Source: Chitinophagales bacterium
GTDB taxonomy: Bacteria > Bacteroidota > Bacteroidia > Chitinophagales > CAIODY01
Length of the DNA stretch: 64,000 bases
Assembly: GCA_947452995.1 (NCBI GenBank)
Contig: CANGEV010000002.1
Location: forward strand, 65,172-129,171
Reading direction: 5' to 3'
A program made the translations under genes and the position numbers. The notes under the pieces were generated by a model, which had not been told where the DNA came from, ran no database searches, and worked only from the letters and a program-made list of their open reading frames with translations. Of this stretch, positions 34,115 to 43,282 are shown one piece after another; within the stretch, counting starts at the first letter, position 1; each line of letters opens with the position of its first letter.

Positions 34115-34483
34115 TTGGACGCGAAAAGAGCATATAACGAAGCACTGGCGCAGCAATGGATCGCAGCCTTTAATGAACACCATATCGAGCATTTGCTCGC
34201 ATTGTATCATGAAGATGCCGTACATTTCTCGCCGCGCCTATTAGCTACACAGCCGGAGACGAATGGCCAAATCAGCGGCCATAGCGCCTTCCGCGCCTGG
34301 TGGCAAGGGGCCTTCGACCGTATGCCCGATTTGAGCTATTCTTTAAAAACGCTTATCGCAAATGAGGATAAAGTTTTTTTAGAATATATTCGTCGAACAC
34401 AGGGAGAACCAGATCTTTTGGTAGGAGAACTCTTGGAGATAGCCGGAGATAAAATAATTCGTTCACGCGTTTTGAAATACTAA
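34115..34483 (+). CDS. NTF2-like (SnoaL-type) small protein
   Basis: 122-residue protein with the cone-shaped NTF2-like pattern: AYNEALAQQWIAAFNEHHIEHLLALYHEDAVHFSPR at the N-terminus, then GHSAFRAWWQGAFDRMPDLSY and a beta-rich end. Members are enzymes or ligand-binding proteins, and no specific role can be assigned. The only start in this frame is a TTG that abuts the ALDH stop codon, so translation probably depends on re-initiation. It lies 4 nt upstream of coaBC. Confidence 0.8.
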   Translation: MDAKRAYNEALAQQWIAAFNEHHIEHLLALYHEDAVHFSPRLLATQPETNGQISGHSAFRAWWQGAFDRMPDLSYSLKTLIANEDKVFLEYIRRTQGEPDLLVGELLEIAGDKIIRSRVLKY

Positions 34484-34487
34484 AGTC

Positions 34488-35681
34488 ATGTCGTTGAAAG
34501 GAAAGAAAATCATTGTCGGAATTACAGGAAGCATCGCCGCATATAAAATGGCTATTACTGTCCGTTTGATGGTGAAGGCCGGTGCGGAGGTAAAAGTGAT
34601 TATGACCGACGCTGCAACGCGTTTCATTACGCCACTTACCTTGTCGACTTTGAGTAAGAGTCCGGTATTGAGTGCTTTGAGTGAAGATGCGCAATGGTCG
34701 AATCATGTGGAGCTTGGTCTTTGGGCCGACGCTTTTCTTATCGCTCCTGCTAGCGCGAATAGCCTTTCAAAGCTCGCCAACGGCGCTTGCGATAACTTAT
34801 TGACGGCGGTTTATTTGTCGGCGCGTTGCCCCGTATTCGTCGCTCCTGCGATGGATGTCGATATGTGGCATCACCCTTCAACGCAACGCAATATCCAGAC
34901 CTTACAAAACGATAAAGTGCGTATCATTCCTGTAGGCAAGGGCGAGTTGGCGAGTGGATTAAGTGGGGAAGGTCGAATGGCCGAACCAGAGGAGCTTTTG
35001 CAGTACTTAGCTAATTACTTTACAAAGGGACCATTACATGGTAAACGTGTATTGATCAATGCAGGGCCTACGCAAGAGGCGATTGATCCGGTACGCTATA
35101 TCAGTAATCATAGCACAGGCAAAATGGGCATCGCCTTGGCGGAAGCAGCAGCTAGTATGGGGGCGAAGGTAAGCTTAGTATTAGGACCTACTTCGCAGCA
35201 AGTGAAAACGAATGCAATCGAGTTGGTACGTGTACAAAGTGCTTCCGAAATGTATGCGGTGATGATGAAGCAATATACCAAGGCTGATTTGATCATCTGC
35301 TCGGCAGCCGTAGCCGACTATACCCTTAAACAGGTTGCGTCCCAAAAAATCAAGAAGACGGATAGCTTGGGCATCGCTTTGGTGAAGACGAAAGATATCT
35401 TGGCGGAGTTGGGAAAGAAAATTTCGCGTAAGCAATACTTGGTTGGCTTTGCCTTAGAAACGAATGATGAAGAACATTATGCCAAGGATAAATTGAAACG
35501 TAAGAATGCAAATCTGATAATTTTAAATTCTTTACAAGACCCACAAGCGGGCTTCGGCCATGATACTAACGCTGTTACGCTGTTTGAAAAAAGTGGCGAA
35601 ACGAAAAAGCTAGCCTTGAAAACGAAAGTGGAAATCGCCGAGGAAATTCTTCAATATATCTCCACCAAAATGAAGAAGTAA
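34488..35681 (+). CDS. coaBC: Bifunctional phosphopantothenoylcysteine decarboxylase/phosphopantothenate--cysteine ligase
   Basis: Two consecutive steps of coenzyme A synthesis. The CoaC flavoprotein domain (about 1-180) has GSIAAYKMAI, the catalytic His in NHVELGLWADA and PAMDVDMW, where most bacteria have PxMNxxMW. The substrate-flap motif reads ELASGLSGEGRM, with Ser where the E. coli enzyme has its catalytic Cys (ACGD). The CoaB ligase domain (about 185-397) has NAGPTQEAIDPVRYISNHSTGKMG and ADLIICSAAVADY. Length 397 is normal. Its last base is the first base of the DUF4835 ATG. Confidence 0.95.
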   Translation: MSLKGKKIIVGITGSIAAYKMAITVRLMVKAGAEVKVIMTDAATRFITPLTLSTLSKSPVLSALSEDAQWSNHVELGLWADAFLIAPASANSLSKLANGACDNLLTAVYLSARCPVFVAPAMDVDMWHHPSTQRNIQTLQNDKVRIIPVGKGELASGLSGEGRMAEPEELLQYLANYFTKGPLHGKRVLINAGPTQEAIDPVRYISNHSTGKMGIALAEAAASMGAKVSLVLGPTSQQVKTNAIELVRVQSASEMYAVMMKQYTKADLIICSAAVADYTLKQVASQKIKKTDSLGIALVKTKDILAELGKKISRKQYLVGFALETNDEEHYAKDKLKRKNANLIILNSLQDPQAGFGHDTNAVTLFEKSGETKKLALKTKVEIAEEILQYISTKMKK

Positions 35682-36592
35682 TGAAAGTACGTATCGTATT
35701 ATTGTTAATGTTTGTGTTTTCTTGCTGCAGCATTTTGGCCGATGCGCAAGAGCTGAAATGTATGGTAAAAGTCAATACACCGAAGCTGCAATCGACCGAC
35801 CCGAGGGTGTTTCAGACCTTGCAGAAGTCGGTTTTTGAATTTATGAACAACCGTAAATGGACGGACGACGCTTTTGATCTAGCAGAGAAAATTGAGTGTA
35901 GCATGTTGATTACGGTCACAGAGGAATTGGGGAGTGATAATTATAAATTTCAAGTGACCATTCAGTCGTCTCGTCCGGTACATAATTCCTCTTATACGAC
36001 TACGCTATTTAACTTTAGTGATAAGGATTGGAAGGTGAATTATGTAGAATATCAACCACTCGAATACGAGGATAGCAAGTATACGTCTAACCTGACCTCA
36101 ATGTTGGCCTTCTATGCCTACATGATCATCGGTTTGGACTATGATTCTTTCTCAGCGAAGGGTGGGCAGGCGTATTTCGACAAGGCTAAGAATATTGTCA
36201 ATATCATGCAGAATGTGGATGAGGATGGATGGAAGCCTTTTGAGAAAAATTTGAAGAATCGTTATTGGGTGAACGAGAATATCATCAATCAACGTTTCGA
36301 GTCGTTTCGCATGTTGATGTACAATTATCATCGCTTAGGGCTTGATATGATGTACACGAACGAAGCCTTAGGAAGAGCGACGATTTTAAATTGTTTAAAG
36401 CAAATAGAAAAAATGTACGAAGACAGTCCGAATGCTGTATGGCTGAGTATTTTCTTCGCCTCGAAGTCGGATGAGCTGGCCAATATTTTTGCAGGCGGCA
36501 CACCGCAAGAAAAACAACAATCTTATCAAATATTAACCCGCTGCGATCCGATGAACTCGAATCGATATAAGCGAATTACCGGAGCACACTAA
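35681..36592 (+). CDS. DUF4835 family secreted protein (PorD-like)
   Basis: Periplasmic or outer-membrane-associated protein of 303 residues with a signal peptide (to LADAQ). The pattern ELKCMVKVNTPKLQSTDPRVFQTLQ, FMNNRKWTDD and later LTSMLAFYAYMIIGLDYDSFS is that of the DUF4835 family, found beside coaBC throughout Bacteroidota. Recent annotations connect the family with the type IX secretion system under the name PorD; I give this from memory. It overlaps coaBC and queD by one base each (ATG starts on the upstream stop), so the three are translated as a coupled set. Confidence 0.88.
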   Translation: MKVRIVLLLMFVFSCCSILADAQELKCMVKVNTPKLQSTDPRVFQTLQKSVFEFMNNRKWTDDAFDLAEKIECSMLITVTEELGSDNYKFQVTIQSSRPVHNSSYTTTLFNFSDKDWKVNYVEYQPLEYEDSKYTSNLTSMLAFYAYMIIGLDYDSFSAKGGQAYFDKAKNIVNIMQNVDEDGWKPFEKNLKNRYWVNENIINQRFESFRMLMYNYHRLGLDMMYTNEALGRATILNCLKQIEKMYEDSPNAVWLSIFFASKSDELANIFAGGTPQEKQQSYQILTRCDPMNSNRYKRITGAH

Positions 36593-37047
36593 TGATGCAA
36601 GATACAGTACGCGTAACGAAGAAATTTACTATCGACATGGCGCATGCCTTATATGGCTATGATGGCCCTTGTAAGAATATTCATGGACATACCTATCATT
36701 TATCTGTGACGGTGATCGGCAAGGTGGATCAGTCGAATGATAGTCCGAAGCAGGGGATGGTAGTAGATTTTACGGATTTGAAGCGCATCGTGAATGAGCG
36801 TGTGGTAGATGTTTTCGACCATGCCTTGGTGCTGAATGAGCACGCGCCTTATACAAAGAATGATTTGATTCGCAACGAATTCGAGAAGGTGATTTTAACG
36901 GACTATCAGCCCTCTTGTGAGAATTTGTTATTAGAGTTCAAAAACCGTATTCAAGGGGTTTTGCCAGCGAATATAGCGCTGTTTTGCATCCGTTTGGATG
37001 AAACACCTAGCTCTTATGCGGAGTGGGTGAGGACGGATAATTTATAA
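36592..37047 (+). CDS. queD: 6-pyruvoyl-tetrahydropterin synthase/6-carboxytetrahydropterin synthase family
   Basis: Most likely QueD, which makes 6-carboxytetrahydropterin for queuosine (7-deazaguanine) synthesis; a PTPS role is the alternative. The catalytic Cys and zinc histidines form GPCKNIHGHTYHL with an upstream MAHALYGY histidine. FDHALVLNE supplies the Asp-His pair, PSCENLLLEF the cofactor-binding stretch and the ETPSSYAEW Glu lies at the C-terminus. Length 151 is somewhat above E. coli QueD. Two ATG codons stand in tandem at the start, the first overlapping the DUF4835 stop. No other queuosine genes are nearby. Confidence 0.9.
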   Translation: MMQDTVRVTKKFTIDMAHALYGYDGPCKNIHGHTYHLSVTVIGKVDQSNDSPKQGMVVDFTDLKRIVNERVVDVFDHALVLNEHAPYTKNDLIRNEFEKVILTDYQPSCENLLLEFKNRIQGVLPANIALFCIRLDETPSSYAEWVRTDNL

Positions 37048-37150
37048 TTAAGAATTAAGAATTAGGAATTATGCGGGAATGATCCCGATGTAATCGGGAG
37101 TGAAAAGGGAATGGAGCATGAGCTTGTCGAAGGCGAAGGCTTGAAGGTCA
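37046..37150. repeat. AATTAAG micro-repeat and TCCCGAT hairpin element
   Basis: AATTAAGAATTAAGAATTAGG directly follows queD, then a perfect hairpin TCCCGAT-GTA-ATCGGGA (37083-37099) with GTGAAAAGGGAATGG behind it. That tail resembles both the GTGAATA and GGGAAAA repeats elsewhere. A GAGCTTGTCGAAGG segment follows, similar to intergenic repeats seen in many bacterial genomes. Confidence 0.75.
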
Positions 37151-37352
37151 TTTTGTAATAAAGCCCTGCTTATAAGCAGGGCGACATGCTAATAGAAATA
37201 AATTTGCGGGACATGAATACAAACCCTGCTGTAAGGCAGGGTGACATTTTAATTTTTTCAACGCTGGCAACAACAATTTTGAAGCGGTGTTCTAAGACGC
37301 AAAGTGGAGAAGACCCAAAAGACTTGAATTTTACCCTCTTTCGAGGCTTAAA
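37151..37352. repeat. Two CCCTGC palindromes 60 bp apart
   Basis: A perfect 20-bp palindrome (37163-37182, half-site GCCCTGCTTA) and a 7-bp-stem hairpin ACCCTGC-TGTAAG-GCAGGGT (37223-37242) are spaced exactly 60 bp start to start, and each is followed by GACAT. The remaining about 110 bp before the hutU terminator shows no gene or motif that I recognise. Confidence 0.7.
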
Positions 37353-37388
37353 ATAAAAAAGCGCGTGCTCCGGTAGAAACACACGCTT
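37353..37388 (-). terminator. Terminator of hutU
   Basis: Read on -, AAGCGTGTG pairs with CACGCGCTT (one G-U pair) around a 12-nt loop and is followed by TTTTATTTT, 20 nt past the hutU stop. Confidence 0.8.
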
Positions 37389-37407
37389 CAATCGTATTGT
37401 TATCCGC

Positions 37408-39072
37408 TTATTTTTTACCGATCACGAGGTCGTGTGCAGCAGCCGTTTCGGAAGCTAGTTCATAGCCCGCATCATGATGACGGATAACGCCCATCGCTGG
37501 GTCGTTATGTAATACACGACGTAAGCGACGATCAGCAGCTTCAGTTCCATCCGCTACGATAACCATTCCAGCATGCAAGCTATAGCCCATTCCTACGCCA
37601 CCACCGTGGTGGAAAGAAACCCAGCTAGCACCGCCTGCTGTATTGATTAAAGCATTCAAAATCGGCCAGTCACCAACGGCATCCGAACCATCCTTCATCG
37701 CCTCTGTTTCACGGTTAGGTGAAGCAACAGAACCGGTATCTAAATGGTCGCGACCAATAACAATCGGAGCTTTCACTTTTCCAGTGCGCACTAATTCATT
37801 GAACAATAAACCAGCCTTCTCACGATCGCCCATTCCCAACCAGCAAATACGTGCTGGCAAGCCTTGGAAGGCAATTTTTTCTCTTGCCATCGTCAGCCAA
37901 CGATGTAAGCCTTTGTTTTCAGGGAATAACTCCATCAAGGCTTTGTCGGTGGTATAAATATCTTCCGGATCTCCGCTCAGCGCTACCCAACGGAACGGCC
38001 CTTTTCCTTCGCAGAACAAAGGACGGATATAAGCTGGAACGAAGCCTGGGAAGTCGAACGCATTTTTGATGCCGCGTTTGTCTTTTGCCTGTCCACGTAA
38101 GTTATTGCCGTAGTCGAAAGTGATAGCTCCACGTTTTTGTAATTCTAACATCAAATTAACGTGATGTGCCATGGTGTCCCAGCTCTTCTCCCGATAAGCT
38201 TCTGGATTGTTTTCACGGAATTTATTGGCTTCTTCCACCGACATATGTTCTGGGAAATAACCAATCAACTCATCATGTGCAGATGTTTGATCTGTAAGAG
38301 TATCTACTTTGATATTATTGTCTACAAGGTATTGCAATAAATCAACCGCATTTGCAACCACACCAATAGAAATCGCTTCTCCTTTTTCTTTCGCTTCCAA
38401 CGCCCATTTCACGCCTTCTTCGATACTGTGTGTCATCTTGTCGATATAACGCGTATCAATACGCTTTTGAATGCGCCAAGCCTCCACATCAGCAGCCAAA
38501 CACACACCTTCGTTCATCGTAATCGCTAAAGGCTGAGCGCCACCCATTCCACCTAATCCTGCTGTTACGTTCAATGTTCCTTTCAAAGTGCCATTGAAGT
38601 GTTTATTCGCTAAGCTTAAATAGGTTTCGTAGGTTCCTTGCACAATACCTTGCGAGCCGATATAAATCCAAGAGCCTGCCGTCATTTGTCCGTACATCAT
38701 CAAGCCCTTCTTTTCCAATTCGGTAAAATGATCCCAATTCGCCCAATTGCCAACAAGATTGGAGTTCGCAATCAAAACGCGTGGCGCATCGGGATGTGAA
38801 CGTAAGATGCCCACTGGCTTTCCGCTCTGTACCAATAAGGTTTGGTCTTCTTCCAAATTGCGTAAAGAAGCTAATATATTATCAAAAGATTCCCAGTCGC
38901 GGGCTGCCTTCCCACGGCCACCGTAGACGATGAGGTCTTCCGGACGTTCTGCCACTTCCGGATCCAAATTATTTTGAATCATACGGTAGGCTGCCTCTGC
39001 CACCCAATTCTTACAGGTTAAGGTATTGCCTGTTGGCGCTTTAATCGTTCTTTTGCCCGTAGGGAAACTCAT
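37408..39072 (-). CDS. hutU: Urocanate hydratase
   Basis: Second step of histidine degradation, turning urocanate into imidazolonepropionate with tightly bound NAD. Family motifs are present: [45 protein letters not shown], and the active-site region [18 protein letters not shown] with [20 protein letters not shown] near the end. The track start is 42 codons too long: the extra N-terminus is basic and hydrophobic, runs into the divergent promoter region and is unlike the family. ATG 39072 ([16 protein letters not shown]) gives the usual 554 residues. No hutH, hutI or hutG is next to it. Confidence 0.96.
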   Translation of the reverse strand: MSFPTGKRTIKAPTGNTLTCKNWVAEAAYRMIQNNLDPEVAERPEDLIVYGGRGKAARDWESFDNILASLRNLEEDQTLLVQSGKPVGILRSHPDAPRVLIANSNLVGNWANWDHFTELEKKGLMMYGQMTAGSWIYIGSQGIVQGTYETYLSLANKHFNGTLKGTLNVTAGLGGMGGAQPLAITMNEGVCLAADVEAWRIQKRIDTRYIDKMTHSIEEGVKWALEAKEKGEAISIGVVANAVDLLQYLVDNNIKVDTLTDQTSAHDELIGYFPEHMSVEEANKFRENNPEAYREKSWDTMAHHVNLMLELQKRGAITFDYGNNLRGQAKDKRGIKNAFDFPGFVPAYIRPLFCEGKGPFRWVALSGDPEDIYTTDKALMELFPENKGLHRWLTMAREKIAFQGLPARICWLGMGDREKAGLLFNELVRTGKVKAPIVIGRDHLDTGSVASPNRETEAMKDGSDAVGDWPILNALINTAGGASWVSFHHGGGVGMGYSLHAGMVIVADGTEAADRRLRRVLHNDPAMGVIRHHDAGYELASETAAAHDLVIGKK

Positions 39073-39090
39073 AATCGAAATTTTAGATTG

Positions 39091-39098
39091 CAAAAATA
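39091..39098 (-). promoter_or_regulatory. -7 element for hutU
   Basis: On the - strand, TATTTTTG (full TAnnTTTG match) stands 18 nt before the ATG at 39072, supporting that start over the longer frame. A -33 box is not clear. Confidence 0.5.
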
Positions 39099-39141
39099 CA
39101 TAAACAAGTGGGTAGCTGAAAAGTTTTTCCAAGCCTTTTTG

Positions 39142-39149
39142 TATCTTGT
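39142..39149 (+). promoter_or_regulatory. -7-like element very close to the GH2 start
   Basis: TATCTTGT (one mismatch to TAnnTTTG) ends only 5 nt before the ATG of the GH2 gene. If used, transcription would begin at or next to the start codon, giving a leaderless message. Confidence 0.35.
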
Positions 39150-39154
39150 AGATT

Positions 39155-41245
39155 ATGAAGCGTCGCTTGTTTTTCTTTTTCTTTCTCCTCCTAATCACGC
39201 TACACGCTGAGGCGCAAGACGGCTACCGGGAGCAGTCTTTGGGCAGTGGCGCCCCGAAAGTCGCTTGGTCATTCGCAGCCCTCGACGGAGCACACGCTCA
39301 GCAGGCCACCGTGCCGGGCAATGTCTATACCGACCTCCTGCAGGCACAACAGATTGACGATCCTTTCTTAGCCGACAATGCCGCCAAACTTCATTGGGTC
39401 GACACCACTACCTGGCTTTATACCTGCCGCTTCACCGTGGATAGCCTCCTGCTTCAAAAGCAACATCAAGCCATCGTGTTTGAAGGCCTCGACACCTACT
39501 GTGAAGTCTATCTCAACGATCATCTCGTGCATATTTGTGATAATATGTTTCGTACCTATTCCTTCGATTTAAGCGCTGCTTTGTTGCCGGGAGAGAACGT
39601 CCTAAGGATTAAATTTTATCCGGCTGAAACCATCGCGCGAAAGCGGCAGCAATATTTCGAAAAGGCGAATCAGTATGCCTTGCCAGAAGGGGAGCGTGTC
39701 TACCTACGGAAGGCGCAATATCAGTTTGGCTGGGACTTCGCACCACGGCTATTAGGTGTCGGGGTATGGCGGCCGGTCTATCTCCAAGCGTGGGATGATT
39801 TTAGGCTCGAAAATCTCTATGTCGAAACGAAGCAAATCGACTCGGTTGCGCATATGACCTTACATTTCACCGCTAATATTTCTGTAGATAGCTTTGAACG
39901 TAATACGCTTTTGTTCGTGCGTCGGCAGGGGGATGCGAGCAGTATCGTTCCGGTACGCAGCTTTTTGCTTCGCCTACAGAAAGGTCGCTCCGATCATACG
40001 CTCGACTTCAATATCCAAAACCCCGCGCTGTGGTGGCCCAACGAGCAAGGCGAACAGGCGATGTATGAGCTGTTGTGGCTAGATGCCAAAAACAAGAAAC
40101 AAGCCTATCTCGGCAACCTAGGGCATTGTAACTTCGGAGTGCGTAATGTAGCACTCGTGCAGCAGGCCGATTCATTGCAAAAGGGTAGCAGTTTTTACTT
40201 TGTGGTGAATGGTAAGCCGATTTATATGAAAGGCGCCAACTATGTGCCGATGGATGTCTTCCCTTCGCGGGTAAGGTCGGAAGATCGGCGGAAACTATTG
40301 CTGGCCGCGAAAGAGGCTCATATGAGTATGATCCGCATTTGGGGTGGTGGAATCTATGAATCCGATGATTTTTATTCGCTCTGTGATAGCCTAGGGATAA
40401 TGGTTTGGCAAGATTTTATGTATGCTTGTGCTATGTATCCTAAAATGATGAAACGTCCGAATTTAAGTTATGTAGATGTCTTTCATAGTGAAGAGGAATA
40501 CGAGTGGTATGATAACTTCGTCCGCATCGAAAAGCATCCTTGTCTGGCGCTCTGGTGCGGCAACAATGAGGTGGAAGAGGGTTGGTGGAATTGGGGATGG
40601 CAACGTAGTTTGAAGTATTCTGCTCATGACAGTGCCGCTGTCTGGCAGGCCTATCAAGAACGCTTTCATGAGGCCATTCCGAGTTTTTTAGCGGCGCAAC
40701 AGTCGATGGTTCCTTATGTTTCTTCCTCGCCGCAGATAGGCTGGGGGCATGCGGAATCTCTAACGCAAGGCGATAGTCATTATTGGGGTGTTTGGTGGGG
40801 GATGGAATCGTACGAAACCTATGCGCAGAAAGTACCGCGCTTTGCCAGCGAATTTGGGATGCAGAGCTGGCCTTGCTATAGCTCTATGCAAAAGTGCTTG
40901 CCAGATACAGCCCGTTCGCTTTTGAATAAAGCATTTGTCTTTCATCAAAAGCATCCAACCGGACAAGCCAATTTAGACGGCTATTTGAAAAGGTATCAGC
41001 TGTCGTATACTTCGTTTAAAGACTATCTGCTCGCAACACAAATCTTGCAGGCCGATGCCATGAAGACGGCACTGGAAGCACAACGCAAGGCTTCACCACA
41101 ATGTATGGGCAGTTTGATGTGGCAACTGAATGATTGTTGGCCTGGTGCAAGCTGGAGCCTCATCGATTATTACGGCGAAAAGAAAAAAGCCTATTATCGT
41201 GCGCAAGAATGCTTTGTGAAAAAATATCAAACTCCGCCACGATAA
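39155..41245 (+). CDS. Glycoside hydrolase family 2 beta-mannosidase-like protein, short form
   Basis: Secreted exo-glycosidase, most like beta-mannosidases. After a signal peptide ([21 protein letters not shown]) come the sugar-binding jelly-roll domain (about 30-190), an Ig-like domain (about 200-320) and a TIM barrel (about 335-690). The acid/base Glu lies in [13 protein letters not shown] and the nucleophile Glu in [12 protein letters not shown], both as in GH2 beta-mannosidases. At 696 residues it lacks the C-terminal beta domains of typical enzymes of about 850; the stop is clean and no frameshifted remainder follows. The substrate is inferred. It is divergent from hutU. Confidence 0.9.
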   Translation: MKRRLFFFFFLLLITLHAEAQDGYREQSLGSGAPKVAWSFAALDGAHAQQATVPGNVYTDLLQAQQIDDPFLADNAAKLHWVDTTTWLYTCRFTVDSLLLQKQHQAIVFEGLDTYCEVYLNDHLVHICDNMFRTYSFDLSAALLPGENVLRIKFYPAETIARKRQQYFEKANQYALPEGERVYLRKAQYQFGWDFAPRLLGVGVWRPVYLQAWDDFRLENLYVETKQIDSVAHMTLHFTANISVDSFERNTLLFVRRQGDASSIVPVRSFLLRLQKGRSDHTLDFNIQNPALWWPNEQGEQAMYELLWLDAKNKKQAYLGNLGHCNFGVRNVALVQQADSLQKGSSFYFVVNGKPIYMKGANYVPMDVFPSRVRSEDRRKLLLAAKEAHMSMIRIWGGGIYESDDFYSLCDSLGIMVWQDFMYACAMYPKMMKRPNLSYVDVFHSEEEYEWYDNFVRIEKHPCLALWCGNNEVEEGWWNWGWQRSLKYSAHDSAAVWQAYQERFHEAIPSFLAAQQSMVPYVSSSPQIGWGHAESLTQGDSHYWGVWWGMESYETYAQKVPRFASEFGMQSWPCYSSMQKCLPDTARSLLNKAFVFHQKHPTGQANLDGYLKRYQLSYTSFKDYLLATQILQADAMKTALEAQRKASPQCMGSLMWQLNDCWPGASWSLIDYYGEKKKAYYRAQECFVKKYQTPPR

Positions 41246-41282
41246 GCGATTATTTACTTATACTTGCTTTAGCGTTTGAACT

Positions 41283-42158
41283 ATGTTAGAAAATTTCGGA
41301 TTTAATTTAAGAAGTATGATCAGCCGTTTGATAGCTGTGAATATTGCTGTCTTTTTGCTGTATCGTATCGTTTTGGCCATTGTGGGTATGTCGGCTATCG
41401 CTAGTGCAGTAGCCTTTTGGGAGAATTTCTCTCTTCAATATATCCTGCTCAGCTCTAGCTGGCAGCATGTTTTAAGCCATCCATGGACACTCTTCACGCA
41501 TGCCTTTTTTCATCGCGATCTATGGCATCTGTTGATGAATGTGCTCTGCCTCTATGGCTTTGGGCGTATTACGGAGGACCTAGTAGGCTATAAGAAAATT
41601 TTACCGATCTATCTTTTCGGTGCATTAGGTGGGGCTTTGTTGTTTTTAATCGCCTTCAGTATCGTGCCTAGCTTCCGTCAGATGCCCGGTGTCGCTTTCG
41701 GCGCCTCCGGCGCTGTGATGGCAATCATGGCTGCCGCAGTTACCTTCGCACCACATTATGAGGTGAGTCTGCTCTTCCTCGGTAGAATACGTTTATTATG
41801 GGTGGTCTTCGGTATGGGAATCGTCGACTTTATCAATATCCCCATGCAGAACGCAGGTGGGCATATCGCCCATATCGGCGGCGCTTTGATGGGGTGGCTG
41901 TATGCCTATCAATTGCAAAAGGGACGCGACCTTGCACAGCCTTTGTATGTGGTATTTGATTTTGTTGCAACACTTTTTAAGCCGAAGCCCACCAAGCAAA
42001 CGCCTGTCTACAGACGCATGCAGGCTGACAAAGAAGTGAAAGAGAAAGTGCATGAGGAGAAAGTGAATGTGATCCTGGAGAAAATTTCAAAGTCGGGCTA
42101 CGAGAGTTTAAGCAAAGAAGAAAAAGATTTTCTGTTTAGTATCAGCAATAAAAAGTAA
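41283..42158 (+). CDS. Rhomboid family intramembrane serine protease
   Basis: Cleaves membrane-spanning substrates within the bilayer. It has an N-terminal helix, then HAFFHRDLWHLLMNVLCLYGFG (loop 1 with the conserved HxxxN), the catalytic Ser in FGASGAVMAIM (GxSG) and the catalytic His in GGHIAHIGGALMGW. About six membrane helices fill residues 15-210. A soluble basic tail (about 225-291) ends in the ESLSKEEKDFLFSISNK motif found on many Bacteroidota rhomboids. It lies 37 nt after the GH2 gene and 8 nt before the EEP gene, so the last two are co-transcribed. Confidence 0.93.
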   Translation: MLENFGFNLRSMISRLIAVNIAVFLLYRIVLAIVGMSAIASAVAFWENFSLQYILLSSSWQHVLSHPWTLFTHAFFHRDLWHLLMNVLCLYGFGRITEDLVGYKKILPIYLFGALGGALLFLIAFSIVPSFRQMPGVAFGASGAVMAIMAAAVTFAPHYEVSLLFLGRIRLLWVVFGMGIVDFINIPMQNAGGHIAHIGGALMGWLYAYQLQKGRDLAQPLYVVFDFVATLFKPKPTKQTPVYRRMQADKEVKEKVHEEKVNVILEKISKSGYESLSKEEKDFLFSISNKK

Positions 42159-42166
42159 AGCGCCAA

Positions 42167-43282
42167 ATGGGAAATATACCTACCAAAACGAGTTGGATAC
42201 GGCGTTTGAGCGTATTGTTCAATCTTTTTCTGTTTATACTTTTAGTATTGACTTATCTGAACGCGTTCTTGAGTCCGAAGATTTTTTGGGTCATCGGCTT
42301 TCTGTCTTTGGCATTTCCTTATCTCTACTTGCTTAATTTCTTGGCCTTTATTTATTGGTTGGTACGTTGGAAGTCTTGGGTCTTTCTTTCCGGAATCGCC
42401 TTACTGGTCGGTATTCCTTTTGTGCTGCGTACCTTCTCCTTCGGCTTCAGCGTCGGCGACGGCAAAGCATCCTATCAGATGATCAAAGTGATGTCGTACA
42501 ATGTGCGCATCTTTGATTTGTATGAATGGGATAAGAAAGGCGATAATGAACGTAATATCATGAAACTCATTCAAAAGGAAAATCCAGATATTATTTGCTT
42601 TCAAGAATATTATAATACGTCGTCCGACATTCAGCCGAGTTATCATACCATGCTAGAACTCACGAAGGTCTTAGGCTATCCCTATCATTATTTTCAGATT
42701 ACCACCAAACTCCGCAAGACAGACGAATGGGGCATTGCTATCTTCTCCAAATTCCCTATTGTCGATTCTGGTCAGATCGACCTCGGTAAGACGCATAACT
42801 CCGCATCCTTTGCGGATGTGTTGATTCATAACAAACGCTATCGGGTGTTTAATATGCATCTGCAAAGTATCAAGTTGGCCGAACGTGAATATGCGTTTTT
42901 GGATAATGTAAAAATGGAGAATGAACGCGACTTCTCTGCCTCTAAAAATATTTTGCGCAAGATCAAACGCGCCTTCCTACGGAGAAGTGGACAGGCCGAT
43001 AAAGTGGCTGCCGCTATTGCCGCATCACCTTATGCAGTGATCGTTTGTGGAGATATGAATGATACACCGGCATCCTATACTTATACCGCAATTGGTAATA
43101 ATTTAACCGATGTGTTTCTACAGTCTGGCTTTGGCTTCGGAAAGAGTTATACCGGCTTGGTACCTACTTTAAGGATCGATTATATGTTCGTTTCTCCTAA
43201 AATAAAAAGCTGCTCTACCTATTTGGTAAAGCAGCCTTTCTCGGATCATTATCCTTTGATTTCAATTCTTGATCTGAATTAG
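42167..43282 (+). CDS. Membrane-anchored endonuclease/exonuclease/phosphatase family protein
   Basis: Three hydrophobic helices (about residues 15-35, 40-65, 72-92) anchor an EEP catalytic domain (about 105-371). Metal and catalytic motifs are VMSYNVRIFD, FQEYY (metal-binding Glu), NMHLQS, CGDMNDTPAS and a terminal SDHYPLI with the catalytic Asp-His. The domain would face the periplasm or the cytoplasm; this cannot be settled by eye. Substrates in this family range from DNA to phosphoinositides. Its stop overlaps the stop of the convergent S9 peptidase gene by 3 nt. Confidence 0.9.
   Translation: MGNIPTKTSWIRRLSVLFNLFLFILLVLTYLNAFLSPKIFWVIGFLSLAFPYLYLLNFLAFIYWLVRWKSWVFLSGIALLVGIPFVLRTFSFGFSVGDGKASYQMIKVMSYNVRIFDLYEWDKKGDNERNIMKLIQKENPDIICFQEYYNTSSDIQPSYHTMLELTKVLGYPYHYFQITTKLRKTDEWGIAIFSKFPIVDSGQIDLGKTHNSASFADVLIHNKRYRVFNMHLQSIKLAEREYAFLDNVKMENERDFSASKNILRKIKRAFLRRSGQADKVAAAIAASPYAVIVCGDMNDTPASYTYTAIGNNLTDVFLQSGFGFGKSYTGLVPTLRIDYMFVSPKIKSCSTYLVKQPFSDHYPLISILDLN

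Noticed and set aside
39073-39198. N-terminal extension of HutU in the ORF track (basic/hydrophobic 42 residues)
   Set aside because: It includes the -7 box and the divergent gene's 5' end, and the family consensus begins at ATG 39072.
37408-41245. Histidine-utilisation or polysaccharide-utilisation locus
   Set aside because: hutU stands without hutH/I/G, and the GH2 gene has no SusC/SusD pair, regulator or further glycosidase beside it.
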